Shown piece by piece: positions 28,300-38,500 of a DNA stretch of 64,000 nucleotides; the first letter of the stretch is position 1, and each line of letters starts with the position of its first letter. The notes below the pieces were generated by a model, which saw nothing but the letters and a program-made list of their open reading frames with translations, did no database searches and was not told the DNA's origin. The DNA comes from Thiomonas delicata (lineage in GTDB: Bacteria; Pseudomonadota; Gammaproteobacteria; Burkholderiales; Burkholderiaceae_C), in NCBI RefSeq assembly GCF_900088825.1, contig NZ_LT592171.1, forward strand, positions 69,951 through 133,950. The letters run 5' to 3'. Made by a program: the position numbers and the translations under genes.

Positions 28300-28869
28300 T
28301 CACCGCACCGTCGCCAGCAAGGCCGCCAGCTCCGTGTCGGATTTCGGGGCGCCGATGAACAACTGGCCCTTGCCGGCCTTGTCACGAAACACCATCAACG
28401 GCACGGCGCTGTCGATGCCGGCGCGTTGGAGCAGCGCCTCGTTAGCGGCCAGCGCCTTGCGCGTGCGCGGCGTCACCACGCGCGCCGGCGCGATGCCCGG
28501 GTTCGCGTTCGGATTCAGGCCATGGTCCTCGGTGGCGCGGAAGGCCTGCAGGCGGTCCGGCGCCTGCAGGATGGCCGCCGCCTTGGGCAGGCTGGACGGC
28601 GCCAGGATGGCCACCGCAATCCAGCGGAACTGCAGATCGTCCTTGCCCACCCAGGCGCGCAGATCGCTGTAGAGCTGGCGGCAGTAGGGGCAATTGGGGT
28701 CGAAAAAAATGTCGACCACGCGATGGCCTCCGCCCTCCGCGATGGCCGTGGCCTCATGCGCGTGCAGCAGTACCTGGTCGGCCAGCTGCCCCGGCGTCTG
28801 CTGCGCCGAGGCCGGCCGCGCGAGCGATGCCGCAAGCAGGAGAGCCAGGATGATGAACGAACGCCTCAC
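28300..28869 (-). CDS. DsbG/DsbC-like periplasmic thioredoxin-fold protein, copy 2
   Basis: 189 residues from a GTG start at 28869. It has a Sec signal peptide ([19 protein letters not shown]) and the active site [13 protein letters not shown] (Cys60, Cys63). Much of the core matches the 26456-27055 product nearly word for word, including DLQFRW and [14 protein letters not shown]. It begins 13 bases after the deazaflavin-reductase-like gene and is probably the last gene of the bufferin operon. A thiol-disulfide protein would fit with an exported cysteine-rich peptide whose cysteines must be kept reduced or modified; that link is inference. The GTG start is chosen because it directly precedes the signal peptide. 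Confidence 0.82.
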   Translation of the reverse strand: MRRSFIILALLLAASLARPASAQQTPGQLADQVLLHAHEATAIAEGGGHRVVDIFFDPNCPYCRQLYSDLRAWVGKDDLQFRWIAVAILAPSSLPKAAAILQAPDRLQAFRATEDHGLNPNANPGIAPARVVTPRTRKALAANEALLQRAGIDSAVPLMVFRDKAGKGQLFIGAPKSDTELAALLATVR

Positions 28870-28882
28870 GCCAGGCCTCAAG

Positions 28883-29371
28883 TCACTGGGTCGGGTCGAT
28901 ACGAAAAACCGGATAGTCGGCTGCGATCGCTTCGAAGGCCGAGGCCGGGGCGTCGTGCGGAACCGGCAGGTGATGGCGGCCACTTGTGGCGACCTGGGCC
29001 CATGCCTTGAGAATCGAGGCGCGCTCGTGAGGCGCAATCTCCGTGAGTTGAACCGGCTGCGACCGACCGCGCTTGATCGAAGCCTTTCCTCCGGCTGCAC
29101 GTACGTTTTGCACCCATTCGGAACCCTCCCCAAGCATCGACACGAGGTAACGTCGGCCTTGATATGTGGCGGCAACCAGAATGGTTGAATTGACGCGGCC
29201 GCCACACCTGTTATGTGTTTGCAAGGTGAGCAGCATTCTTGGCAAAAGGCCAAGACCGGCGACCCACGCGTACATCCGGCTCCAGAGTCTGCCCATGCAG
29301 GTCGGGCGCCATCCCCTGTAGAAAAATCGCAGGTAGCCCGTTCGTTCAGCTGGACCTTCGCCTGATGGCAT
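28883..29371 (-). CDS. Nitroreductase/deazaflavin-dependent oxidoreductase-like (FMN split-barrel) protein
   Basis: 162 residues. The core YQGRRYLVSMLGEGSEWVQN, RAAGGKASIKRG and the end AIAADYPVFRI match the split-barrel family that in actinobacteria includes F420-dependent nitroreductases and quinone reductases. Many members have no known cofactor. The ATG at 29371 has GGAGAG seven bases upstream; a shorter start exists at 29296. It lies 55 bases after doxX and 13 before the DsbG-like gene, all on the minus strand. The family is mainly actinobacterial, so acquisition by transfer is possible. Its link to the bufferin genes is by position only. Confidence 0.72.
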   Translation of the reverse strand: MPSGEGPAERTGYLRFFYRGWRPTCMGRLWSRMYAWVAGLGLLPRMLLTLQTHNRCGGRVNSTILVAATYQGRRYLVSMLGEGSEWVQNVRAAGGKASIKRGRSQPVQLTEIAPHERASILKAWAQVATSGRHHLPVPHDAPASAFEAIAADYPVFRIDPTQ

Positions 29372-29426
29372 GGGAACTCTCCGAGCCGCTGGATGACGTT
29401 TGAGTTTACTGGCGTGCAAAAACGGC

Positions 29427-29939
29427 CTACCGACGCGCAGCGCCAGCTCGGATGACCCGCGCATCGGCTTGCCTGCCCTGTCTCCAGGCGTCTGCTGACC
29501 ACTTGCCCGGCCCCCACAACGCCACGGCCATGAGCAGGATGCCCCAGATGACATGGAACAGAATGGCGGGCGCTTGCAGCGCATGCAGATACGACAGCAA
29601 AGCCACGGCGTTGACCACGAATAACCCCAGTGCTCCGAAGCGGCCGAACAGCCCGAAGGCAAGCAGGGGCGGCAGCAGAACTTCGCCAGCCGTGCCGAGC
29701 ACGGCTGCAACATGCGGCGGCAGGATGGCGACGTGGAACTCGTTTTCGTACAACCATAAGGTTGCGCCCCAATCGCGCAAGCTCTGGGCGCCGGAGGCGA
29801 AAAACACATAGACCACATAAAGCCGCGCCGACAGCAGTGCGGGAGCCTGAAGCCAGTCGAGCAGATGCGTCAAGCCGCGCCAGGCACGGCGCAGTGGGTT
29901 GTCGCGTTGGGCGGTGGCTTGCATGGACATGGTGGTCAT
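29427..29939 (-). CDS. DoxX family membrane protein of the bufferin operon
   Basis: 170 residues with four hydrophobic segments, in the DoxX pattern: LSARLYVVYVFFASGAQSL, then HVAAVLGTAGEVLLPPLLAFGLFGRFGALGL split over segments 2 and 3, and a last one near AILFHVIWGILLMAVALW. DoxX-like proteins accompany DUF2282/DUF692/DUF2063 genes in many proteobacteria, including the gold-induced gig operon of Cupriavidus metallidurans. Their role there is unknown; electron transfer at the inner membrane is a reasonable guess. The ATG at 29939 has AGGAG upstream. It lies 19 bases after the DUF2063 gene. Confidence 0.88.
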   Translation of the reverse strand: MTTMSMQATAQRDNPLRRAWRGLTHLLDWLQAPALLSARLYVVYVFFASGAQSLRDWGATLWLYENEFHVAILPPHVAAVLGTAGEVLLPPLLAFGLFGRFGALGLFVVNAVALLSYLHALQAPAILFHVIWGILLMAVALWGPGKWSADAWRQGRQADARVIRAGAARR

Positions 29940-29958
29940 GATGGTCTCCTGCTACGGT

Positions 29959-30822
29959 TCAAGGTCGGGTAGATGATGCTGGCGTGGACTGCGCCACCTT
30001 CTGTTCACGAACGGTGTCTATCCAGCCGTGCTGCACGGCGGCGCGCAACCAGGCGGAAAAATCGAAGTCTTCATGCGCCGCGTCGAGCGCGGCCTCCAGG
30101 TTCGGCCGCTCCCGCAGGGCATGCAGCCACTGTGCGGCGATGGCGTCCAGGCTTGCGCATTGCGGCCGCAGAGCTTCGCGCCAGACCCACGCGTTTTCGC
30201 CCGGCTGGCCTATCGCCGCGCGTAAAACCGCGGCATCCGTTTCAGGAGCCTGGTGCAGGCGCCATAGCGTGACGATGGGCCAATGCGAGGCCACGTACCG
30301 GGTGCCTGGCGCGAGCAGCAGGCGCTGTCGCGCCGGATCACCCTGTGCCAGGCGCTGCAGATCGGCAGCGGTGAGCGCAGCGGGTGCCTCGTCCATCACT
30401 TGCCACAGCGCCAGGTCGAGCCTGGCGCAATCCTCCAACCATGGCCAGGCGCGCAGATCCTGCTGCTTGGCCAGGCAAGCCGGGAACGCACCGCCGATGC
30501 GCGCGAGATCCCCTTCGGTCGGAGGCCAACTGCGCCAATAGCGGACGCAGACAGCGTCGAAGGACGCTTCCCCCAGCATGGCCAGCACGGTCGGAAACTG
30601 CACGCGCAGCGCGCTGGCGGCATGGGCCAGTCCATTGGCGCGATAGGCGGCAAGACCGGCGTGCCACGTGCGACCGCGCTGGCGCACGGCAAGCTCCTGC
30701 GGCGGCTCAGCAGGCGCGTGCTGCGCAAAAATGGCTTGCAACAGGGCACGCTGGCGCCGCGTCTCGCGCCGCAAGTCGGCAGCACGGACATGCGGCGGGC
30801 GGGGTCCCAGGGACGCACTCAT
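29959..30822 (-). CDS. bufC: DUF2063 (BufC-type) partner protein of bufferin synthesis
   Basis: 287 residues. The N-terminal DUF2063 region includes GLAAYRANGLAHAASALRVQFPTVLAMLGEASFDAV, here in two blocks, and WPWLEDCARLDLALWQV. The C-terminal part carries HEDFDFSAWLRAAVQHGWI. The ATG at 30822 overlaps the bufB stop by one base (TGATG), a sign of translational coupling; an upstream ATG at 30831 is less likely. Proteins of this family work with the DUF692 enzyme, probably by presenting the precursor peptide. It is cytoplasmic. Confidence 0.88.
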   Translation of the reverse strand: MSASLGPRPPHVRAADLRRETRRQRALLQAIFAQHAPAEPPQELAVRQRGRTWHAGLAAYRANGLAHAASALRVQFPTVLAMLGEASFDAVCVRYWRSWPPTEGDLARIGGAFPACLAKQQDLRAWPWLEDCARLDLALWQVMDEAPAALTAADLQRLAQGDPARQRLLLAPGTRYVASHWPIVTLWRLHQAPETDAAVLRAAIGQPGENAWVWREALRPQCASLDAIAAQWLHALRERPNLEAALDAAHEDFDFSAWLRAAVQHGWIDTVREQKVAQSTPASSTRP

Positions 30823-31754
30823 CACAGGCATCCCGCCGGCATGGCCTGCGCGCCTGCTGCCTGAGGTGCGACATGCGGCTGTCCTCCAGACACGGCGGCT
30901 TCATCGAGCAGGGCCTGCGCCTGCTCCGCCTCGCCCAAAAGCACATTGAACTCGGGGAGGTCGGCGTCCCATTCGATCAGCGTGGGCACCGGACCGAAGC
31001 GGCGCAGCGCGTGGACATAGGCCATCCAAACCGGCAGGGAAACCGGGCGGGAATGGTCGTCGATGGTCAACCCATCTTGCTCGCTGTGACCGGCGAGATG
31101 GATTTCGCCGACAAGCCCTTGCGGCGCCGTCTCGGCCAGCGCGTCCAGCCAGGCGCACACGGCGCGCAGTGGATCTGGTTCACCGGCGTTCATGGCGTTG
31201 ACCATGAGGTTGTTGACGTCGAGCAGCAGGCCGCAACCAGTGCGCCGGCCCAGCTCGGCGAAGAATTCAGGCTCGCTGAAATCACGCGCGGCAAAGTCGA
31301 GATAGCTGCTGAGGTTTTCCACCAGCATGGTCCGGCGAAGGCGGTCCTGCACCTGCTGCACATTGGCGCAAAACGCCGCCAGCGAAGGGCGCGTGAAGGC
31401 CACCGGCAGCAGGTCGTTGGCGTGCACGACGGCGCCGCTCAAAGGTGCGCGGGCAAAGCAGGCATGGTCCGACACGCGCACCGGGTCGATGCGGTCGACC
31501 AACGCAGCTAGGCGTTCCAGATGCGTGGCGTCGATGCCGCAGGCCGAGCCCAGGGCCAGCCCCACGCCATGCAGGCTCACGGGCACCCTCTGGCGCACGG
31601 CGGCAAGCACCTGCGCCGCCGCATCGTGCGGGTTGAAGAAATTCTCCGAATGCACCTCGACGAAACCAAGGTCGGGATGCCGTGCGCGGAAATCGCGGTA
31701 ATGCGGTTGGCGCAGGCCGATGCCCGCCGAAGCGTGTGCGATGGAAGTGAGCAT
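30822..31754 (-). CDS. bufB: DUF692 multinuclear non-haem iron oxidase (bufferin-modifying enzyme)
   Basis: 310 residues of the MNIO (DUF692) family related to MbnB of methanobactin synthesis. The TIM-barrel metal ligands expected for the family are present in FVEVHSENFF, VSLHGVGLALGS, VRVSDHACF, MLVENLSSYL, LLLDVNNLMVNA and EIHLAGHSE. Family members oxidise cysteines of a precursor peptide to thiooxazole or oxazolone-type groups. Here the substrate is almost certainly the upstream DUF2282 protein. The ATG at 31754 begins the conserved GIGLRQPHYRDF region. It is followed with a one-base overlap by bufC. Confidence 0.92.
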   Translation of the reverse strand: MLTSIAHASAGIGLRQPHYRDFRARHPDLGFVEVHSENFFNPHDAAAQVLAAVRQRVPVSLHGVGLALGSACGIDATHLERLAALVDRIDPVRVSDHACFARAPLSGAVVHANDLLPVAFTRPSLAAFCANVQQVQDRLRRTMLVENLSSYLDFAARDFSEPEFFAELGRRTGCGLLLDVNNLMVNAMNAGEPDPLRAVCAWLDALAETAPQGLVGEIHLAGHSEQDGLTIDDHSRPVSLPVWMAYVHALRRFGPVPTLIEWDADLPEFNVLLGEAEQAQALLDEAAVSGGQPHVAPQAAGAQAMPAGCL

Positions 31755-31814
31755 GGCGTATCCCGTCGAAGGTTCAAGCCGGGGCGGACAACACAAGCCG
31801 CCCCATGGGCTGGC

Positions 31815-32144
31815 TCAGGACATGTCGTGCTTGGCCATCTTGGCTTCGAAGGCTTTCACCTCGTCCGGGTTCTTCAGGATGGCCTTGGCCTGTTCCATGT
31901 TCAGGCCACCCAATTTTTCACAGGTGCCCGTGGGCTTGACCGCGAAATCGCCCGGGTTGTAGTTGACCGTGCTGGTGCCCTTGCAGGAATGCAGACCGGA
32001 CAGGCCCGCGCAATCGTTCTGGCCGGCCTTGGCGACACCGAAGCATTTGCCCATGCTTTCGGCATGCGCCGCGGGCGCGATGGCCAACACGCCCATGGCG
32101 AGCATGGAAGCTGCGGCGGTGTTGATGAATTGGCGCTTGTTCAT
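31815..32144 (-). CDS. bufA: DUF2282 bufferin precursor peptide
   Basis: 109 residues. A Sec signal peptide (FINTAAASMLAMGVLAIAP, cleavage near AHA) is followed by a core with exactly four cysteines: Cys34 (GKCFGVAKAG), Cys45 (NDCAG), Cys54 (HSCKGTS) and Cys75 (GTCEKLGG). This is the DUF2282 pattern of type-1 bufferins, whose cysteines are modified by the DUF692 enzyme and which bind copper in the periplasm. AGGAG precedes the ATG. It is the first gene of the minus-strand operon, with a long leader and a predicted ECF promoter ~100 bases upstream. Metal specificity cannot be read from the sequence. Confidence 0.92.
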   Translation of the reverse strand: MNKRQFINTAAASMLAMGVLAIAPAAHAESMGKCFGVAKAGQNDCAGLSGLHSCKGTSTVNYNPGDFAVKPTGTCEKLGGLNMEQAKAILKNPDEVKAFEAKMAKHDMS

Positions 32145-32242
32145 GGTGGACTCCTGATGATGGGGTTGAAAGGAAGCAGCCAAGCGGATGTCCCGGCTGT
32201 GCTCGGCACCCACCACTGTGGAAGAATGCCGAAGCTGAACCT

Positions 32243-32269
32243 TTGTCGCACCCTTTCGCGTTTCCTTAC
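32243..32269 (-). promoter_or_regulatory. Predicted ECF-type promoter of the bufferin operon
   Basis: Read on the minus strand, GTAAGG (32264-32269) is followed after 15 bases by CGACAA (32243-32248). A GTAA-type -35 and a CGAC-type -10 are usual for ECF sigma factors. It sits upstream of bufA in the region shared with the divergent sigma gene, which is the obvious candidate to use it. No equally clear copy was found for the sigma gene itself. Confidence 0.55.
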
Positions 32270-32319
32270 ACGTCGATGCATCAGTTTTTCTCCACCCAGC
32301 CCCACGAGCGCGCTTACGC

Positions 32320-32913
32320 ATGAAGCAAGACGCCATGCCCGCAGCATCCCGCGACACGGAGTTGGCCGCAAGCATCGAAGCCATGCGCCCCGCGCTGCTG
32401 CGCCTGGCCAATCTGCAATTGCGCAATGAAGCCTGGGCAGAGGACGCGGTGTCCGAAGCCACGCTTGCCGCGCTGCAGGGACTGCACAAGTTCACCGGCA
32501 ACTCGCAGTTCAAGACCTGGGTCGTCGGCATCCTCAAGCACAAGGTGCTCGATCAATTGCGGCTGCATGCGCGCGAACAACAGGTGCAATCCAGCGATGA
32601 CGACGACCAGGACATGGACGATCTCGTCTTCCAACCCGACGGCCATTTCCGCGAGATGCCGCAAGAATGGGCCGATCCGGCCGACCAGTTGCAGCGCCGT
32701 CAGTTCTTCGAAGTGCTGGAAACCTGCATGGACCACCTGCCCGGCAAACTCGGCCGCGTGTTCCTCATGCGCGAGTGGCTGGGCCTCGATACCGAGGCCA
32801 TCTGTCAGGAAATCGGCATTGCGCCGACCAATCTATGGGTCATGCTGCACCGCGCCCGCATGCGTTTGCGCGAATGCCTGCAGCTCAACTGGTTCGGGAA
32901 CCTTGCGAAGTGA
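32320..32913 (+). CDS. ECF sigma-70 family sigma factor
   Basis: 197 residues with regions 2 and 4 only. Region 2 includes LRNEAWAEDAVSEATLAAL and FKTWVVGILKHKVLDQLR. Region 4 includes LPGKLGRVFLMREWLGLDTE and IAPTNLWVMLHRARMRLREC. An acidic linker (DDDDQDMDD) joins them. Such sigma factors next to DUF2282/DUF692 genes control the bufferin response to metal. It diverges from bufA and overlaps the next gene by one base (TGATG), indicating coupling to its likely regulator. An alternative start MPAAS lies 15 bases downstream. Confidence 0.9.
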   Translation: MKQDAMPAASRDTELAASIEAMRPALLRLANLQLRNEAWAEDAVSEATLAALQGLHKFTGNSQFKTWVVGILKHKVLDQLRLHAREQQVQSSDDDDQDMDDLVFQPDGHFREMPQEWADPADQLQRRQFFEVLETCMDHLPGKLGRVFLMREWLGLDTEAICQEIGIAPTNLWVMLHRARMRLRECLQLNWFGNLAK

Positions 32914-33116
32914 TGAACTACCCATTGCGCCGCACCTGCCGTGAAGTCGCCGCGCTCATCCTGGCGCGCGAGGACCGTGCGCTCACTCCCGCCGAACGCC
33001 TCGCCGTGCGCATCCACTTCCTCGTCTGCAAGGCCTGCCCCAATTTCGCCCAGGAAGTGCGCACCATGCGCCAAGCGCTGGATGGCTGGCGGAATTATCG
33101 CGACGCGCAGGAGTGA
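32913..33116 (+). CDS. Small zinc-finger-like (anti-sigma type) protein
   Basis: 67 residues. CREVAALILAREDRALTPAE followed by HFLVCKACPNFAQEV gives the Cys/His spacing of the zf-HC2 family: an N-terminal Cys with a His-x3-Cys-x2-Cys type cluster. These act as zinc-containing anti-sigma domains. It lacks a membrane segment, so it would be a soluble sensor, unlike many anti-sigma factors. It starts inside the sigma factor stop codon, typical of a sigma/anti-sigma pair. It is too short to carry more than the zinc domain. Confidence 0.82.
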   Translation: MNYPLRRTCREVAALILAREDRALTPAERLAVRIHFLVCKACPNFAQEVRTMRQALDGWRNYRDAQE

Positions 33117-33248
33117 CCTTCGCGGCCTTGGCTTGCCGCGTGACCATCGCATCCAAGCTGCCCATGGCTGCACGCACTGCTCGCCTTCGGAACGGGCAGC
33201 GGCTCCCCAAGCGCGACCGAACGCCACCCACGCGCGATGTCGCGGATT

Positions 33249-33881
33249 TCAAACCAGCCCGTTGCGCCTGGCCAGCGCGACGATGCGCGCAATGGCGCGG
33301 TCGCGGATGCCGACGTCCTCCAGCGCATGGGCGGTGCGCATGACGTAGTCCAGCGTGGTGCCGAAGCGGCCGCGACAGTCGCGCAGGATGCGCAGCAGCT
33401 GCGCGTCGTCCAGCGGGCCGGTGTAGCTCGGGCTTTCGCGTGAAAGCGTGAAGGCCAGCGCCCGCGTCTCGCCTTGCGCGGTACGGCAGCGCAGCCAGCG
33501 CGGGTCGTACACGGCGCGGGGCATTTCGCGCTTCCACAACCGGCGCAGTTCGCGCTCGGCTTGCGCGCGCGGCACGCGCAGCGCGATGCCGCTGCACGAG
33601 CCGCCCGCCATCAGCGCGAACACCAGGCCGGGCACCTGTTCAGTGCCGCGATTGATGCGCGACCACATGCACAGACAGCGGTTCCAGCCCCAGAGGCGCG
33701 CCGGACGAATTTCCGTGTGCGCCACTTCCGGGTTCCAGATCAGCGAGCCGTAGCCGAAAATCCACAAATCGCCCGCCGGCATGGACCGCAGCGTCGCGGC
33801 GAGCATGTCCTGCGGGTCGCGCCCGGGCAGCGGGGGCAGGCCGAACCCATCGTCTGAGGCGCCGGTTCGCTCTTCGTCCAT
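33249..33881 (-). CDS. chaC: ChaC-like gamma-glutamylcyclotransferase
   Basis: 210 residues. The ChaC motif DLWIFGYGSLIWNPE is followed by GWNRCLCMWSRINRGT, PGLVFALMAGGSCSGIALR and the catalytic-glutamate region WKREMPRAVYDPRW. Family enzymes cleave glutathione to 5-oxoproline and Cys-Gly. It is cytoplasmic, with no signal peptide. It converges with the sigma/anti-sigma genes across a 132-base gap that holds nothing I can support. It lies 34 bases downstream of gltD on the same strand. No strong ribosome-binding site precedes the ATG at 33881; the start is chosen by length. Confidence 0.88.
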   Translation of the reverse strand: MDEERTGASDDGFGLPPLPGRDPQDMLAATLRSMPAGDLWIFGYGSLIWNPEVAHTEIRPARLWGWNRCLCMWSRINRGTEQVPGLVFALMAGGSCSGIALRVPRAQAERELRRLWKREMPRAVYDPRWLRCRTAQGETRALAFTLSRESPSYTGPLDDAQLLRILRDCRGRFGTTLDYVMRTAHALEDVGIRDRAIARIVALARRNGLV

Positions 33882-33915
33882 ACCCGGGTGACGGCCTCTG
33901 GATGCCGCGCGGCGC

Positions 33916-35403
<1,488 letters not shown>

Positions 35404-35551
35404 GCTCTGTCCTTGGTCTGCGATGCCCGGAATGCGCGGGCCTTATCGGTGTATGCCTATGCCTGATTGGTCGTCGGTCGGCGGCCTCCCCCTCGCGGCC
35501 TTGCCGGCGGCGTGGGAGAGGCATCGGCCCTCACCCCGCGCATGGCAGGTG

Positions 35552-35575
35552 TCGGGCAGGGGAAGGCCTGCCCGA
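35552..35575 (-). other. Hairpin directly after the gltB stop codon
   Basis: TCGGGCAGG and CCTGCCCGA form a perfect 9-bp stem with a 6-base loop, immediately adjoining the gltB stop. There is no T-run, so mRNA stabilisation or partial termination between gltB and gltD is more likely than full termination. Confidence 0.45.
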
Positions 35576-38500
35576 TCACTTGGCGGGCACGCTTGCGTTG
35601 CCGGCGGGCGCCTTGGCCTTGGCGGTGGCGACCTGCGCCTCGCGCTTGGCCGCGAGCTCGCCCAGGGCGCGCTTGTACTCGTGCGGGAAGACCTTGACGA
35701 AACGCCCGCGCGCCTGCTCCCAGTCGTCCAGCAGTTCGCGCGCGCGCACCGAGCCGGTCCAGCGCAGGTGGTCCTCCAGCATCTGGCGCAACTGGGCCTC
35801 GTCGGTCCGGCCGCGGTGCCACAGCGCCTCGGCCATGGTGGCCTTCTGCTCGGCGGCCGGCAGCACCTTGTCGAGCGCCACCATGGCGGTGTTGCAGCGA
35901 CGCGCGAACTGGCCGTCGACGTCGTAGACGTAGGCGATGCCGCCGCTCATGCCGGCGGCGAAGTTGCGCCCGGTCTCGCCCAGCACGACCACGGTGCCCC
36001 CGGTCATGTACTCGCAGCCGTGGTCGCCGGTGCCTTCCACCACGGCGGTGGCGCCGGAGTTGCGCACCGCGAAGCGCTCGCCGGCCACGCCGCGGAAGAA
36101 GGCTTCGCCCTCGATGGCGCCGTACAGCACGGTGTTGCCGACGATGATGTTGGACTGCGCGTCGCCGCGGAACTCGATGGTCGGCCGCACGGCGATGCGC
36201 CCGCCCGACAGCCCTTTGCCGGTGTAGTCGTTGGCGTCGCCGATGAGGTAGAGCGTGATGCCGCGCGCCAGGAAGGCGCCGAAGCTCTGCCCGCCGGTGC
36301 CTTCCATCTGGATGTGGATGGTGTCGTCGGGCAGGCCTTCGTGGCCGTAGCGGCGCGCCACCTCGCCGGAGAGCATGGCGCCCACGGTGCGGTTGACGTT
36401 GCGCGTGTTCTGGATGAACTGCACTTTCTCGCCGCGCTCCAGCGCCGGCCTGGCGCGTTCGATGAGCACATGGTCGAGCGCCTTGGCTAGGCCGTGGTCC
36501 TGCTCTTCCACGTGGCGGCGCGGCACGTCGCGCCCGACCGCGGGCTGGTAGAACACGCGTGAGAAGTCCAGCCCATGCGCCTTCCAGTGGGTGATGCCGG
36601 GACGGGCGTCGAGCAGGTCGGCGCGGCCGACGAGATCGTCGAACTTGCGCACGCCGAGCTGGGCCATGATGGCGCGCACCTCTTCGGCGACGAAGAAGAA
36701 GTAGTTCACCACGTGCTCGGGCTTGCCGGCGAATTTCTTGCGCAGCGCGGGGTCCTGCGTGGCCACGCCGACCGGGCAGGTGTTGAGATGGCACTTGCGC
36801 ATCATGATGCAACCCTCGACCACCAGCGGCGCGGTGGCGAAGCCGAACTCGTCGGCGCCGAGCAGCGCGCCGATCACCACGTCGCGCCCGGTCTTGATCT
36901 GGCCGTCCACCTGCACGCGGATGCGCCCGCGCAGGCGGTTGAGCACCAGGGTCTGCTGGGTTTCGGCCAGGCCGATCTCCCACGGCGTGCCCGCATGCTT
37001 GATGCTGGACAGCGGCGAGGCGCCGGTGCCGCCGTCGTGCCCGGCGACGACCAGGTGGTCGGCCTTGGCCTTGGCCACGCCCGTGGCCACCGTGCCGATG
37101 CCGGATTCGGACACCAGCTTGACGCTGATGGACGCCCGCGCATTGGCGTTCTTGAGGTCGTGGATGAGCTGGGCCAGGTCCTCGATGGAATAGATGTCGT
37201 GGTGCGGCGGCGGGGAAATGAGGCCGACCCCGGGCACCGAATAGCGCAGCATGCCGATGTAGTCGGACACCTTGCCGCCCGGCAGCTGGCCGCCTTCGCC
37301 GGGCTTGGCGCCCTGCGCCATCTTGATCTGGATCTGGTCGGCGCTGGCCAGGTACTCGGCCGTGACGCCGAAGCGCCCGGACGCCACCTGTTTGATCTTG
37401 GAACGCAGCGAATCGCCCGCCTTGAGCGGAATGTCGCTCACCACGCGATCGGTGCCGAGCACGCTGCCCAGGGTGTCGCCGTCGTGGATGCCGGCCGATC
37501 CGGTGCGCATTTCAGGACGGTAGCGCAGCGGGTCCTCGCCGCCCTCGCCGGTGTTGCTCTTGCCGCCGATGCGGTTCATCGCCACCGCCAGGGTGGCGTG
37601 GGCCTCGGTGGAAATGGAACCCAGCGACATGGCCCCGGTGGCGAAGCGCTTGACGATCTCGCTCGCCGGCTCGACCTCCTCGACGGGAATGGCCCTGGCC
37701 GGGTCGAGCTTGAACTCGAACAGCCCGCGCAGCGTCATGTGGCGGCGCGACTGGTCGTTGATGAGCTGGGCGTACTCCTTGTAGGTCTGGTAGTTGCCCG
37801 AGCGCGTGGCGTGCTGCAGCTTGGCGATGGCGTCCGGCGTCCACATATGCTCCTCGCCGCGCACGCGCCAGGCGTAGTCGCCGCCGGCGTCGAGCATGGA
37901 AGCCAGCACCGGGTTGTCGCCGAAGGCGTCGCGGTGCATGCGCAGGGTTTCCTGCGCCACCTCGAACACGCCGATGCCGCCGACCTGGCTGACGGTGCCG
38001 GTGAAATACTTGTCCACCAGGTCGCGCGACAGGCCCACGGCCTCGAAGATCTGCGCCCCGCAGTAACTCATGTAGGTGGAGATGCCCATCTTGGACATGA
38101 CCTTCTGCATGCCCTTGCCGATGGCCTTGATGTAGTTGGCGATGGCCTTGTCGGGTCCGAGCTCGCCCGGCAGATGGCGCGCCATTTCGGCGATGGTGTC
38201 CAGCGCCAGGTAGGGATGCACGGCTTCGGCGCCGTAGCCGGCGAGCACGGCGAAATGATGCGTCTCGCGCGCGCTGCCGGTTTCCACCACCAGCCCGGTC
38301 TGCGTGCGCAGGCCGTGGGCGATGAGGTGCTGGTGCACGGCCGACATGGCCAGCAGCGCGGGAATCGCCACCTGCTGCGCGCTGACGTGGCGGTCGGTGA
38401 CGATGAGGATGTTGTGCCCGCTGCGCAGCGCGTCCACCGCTTCGGCGCAGATCGAGGCCAGGCGCGCCTCGATGCCCTCATGCCCCCAGGCCACGGGATA

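Noticed and set aside
29959..31796. Methanobactin biosynthesis locus (MbnB/MbnC-like)
   Set aside because: The DUF692 and DUF2063 proteins are related, but the precursor is a four-cysteine DUF2282 protein with a Sec signal, which defines a bufferin-type locus.
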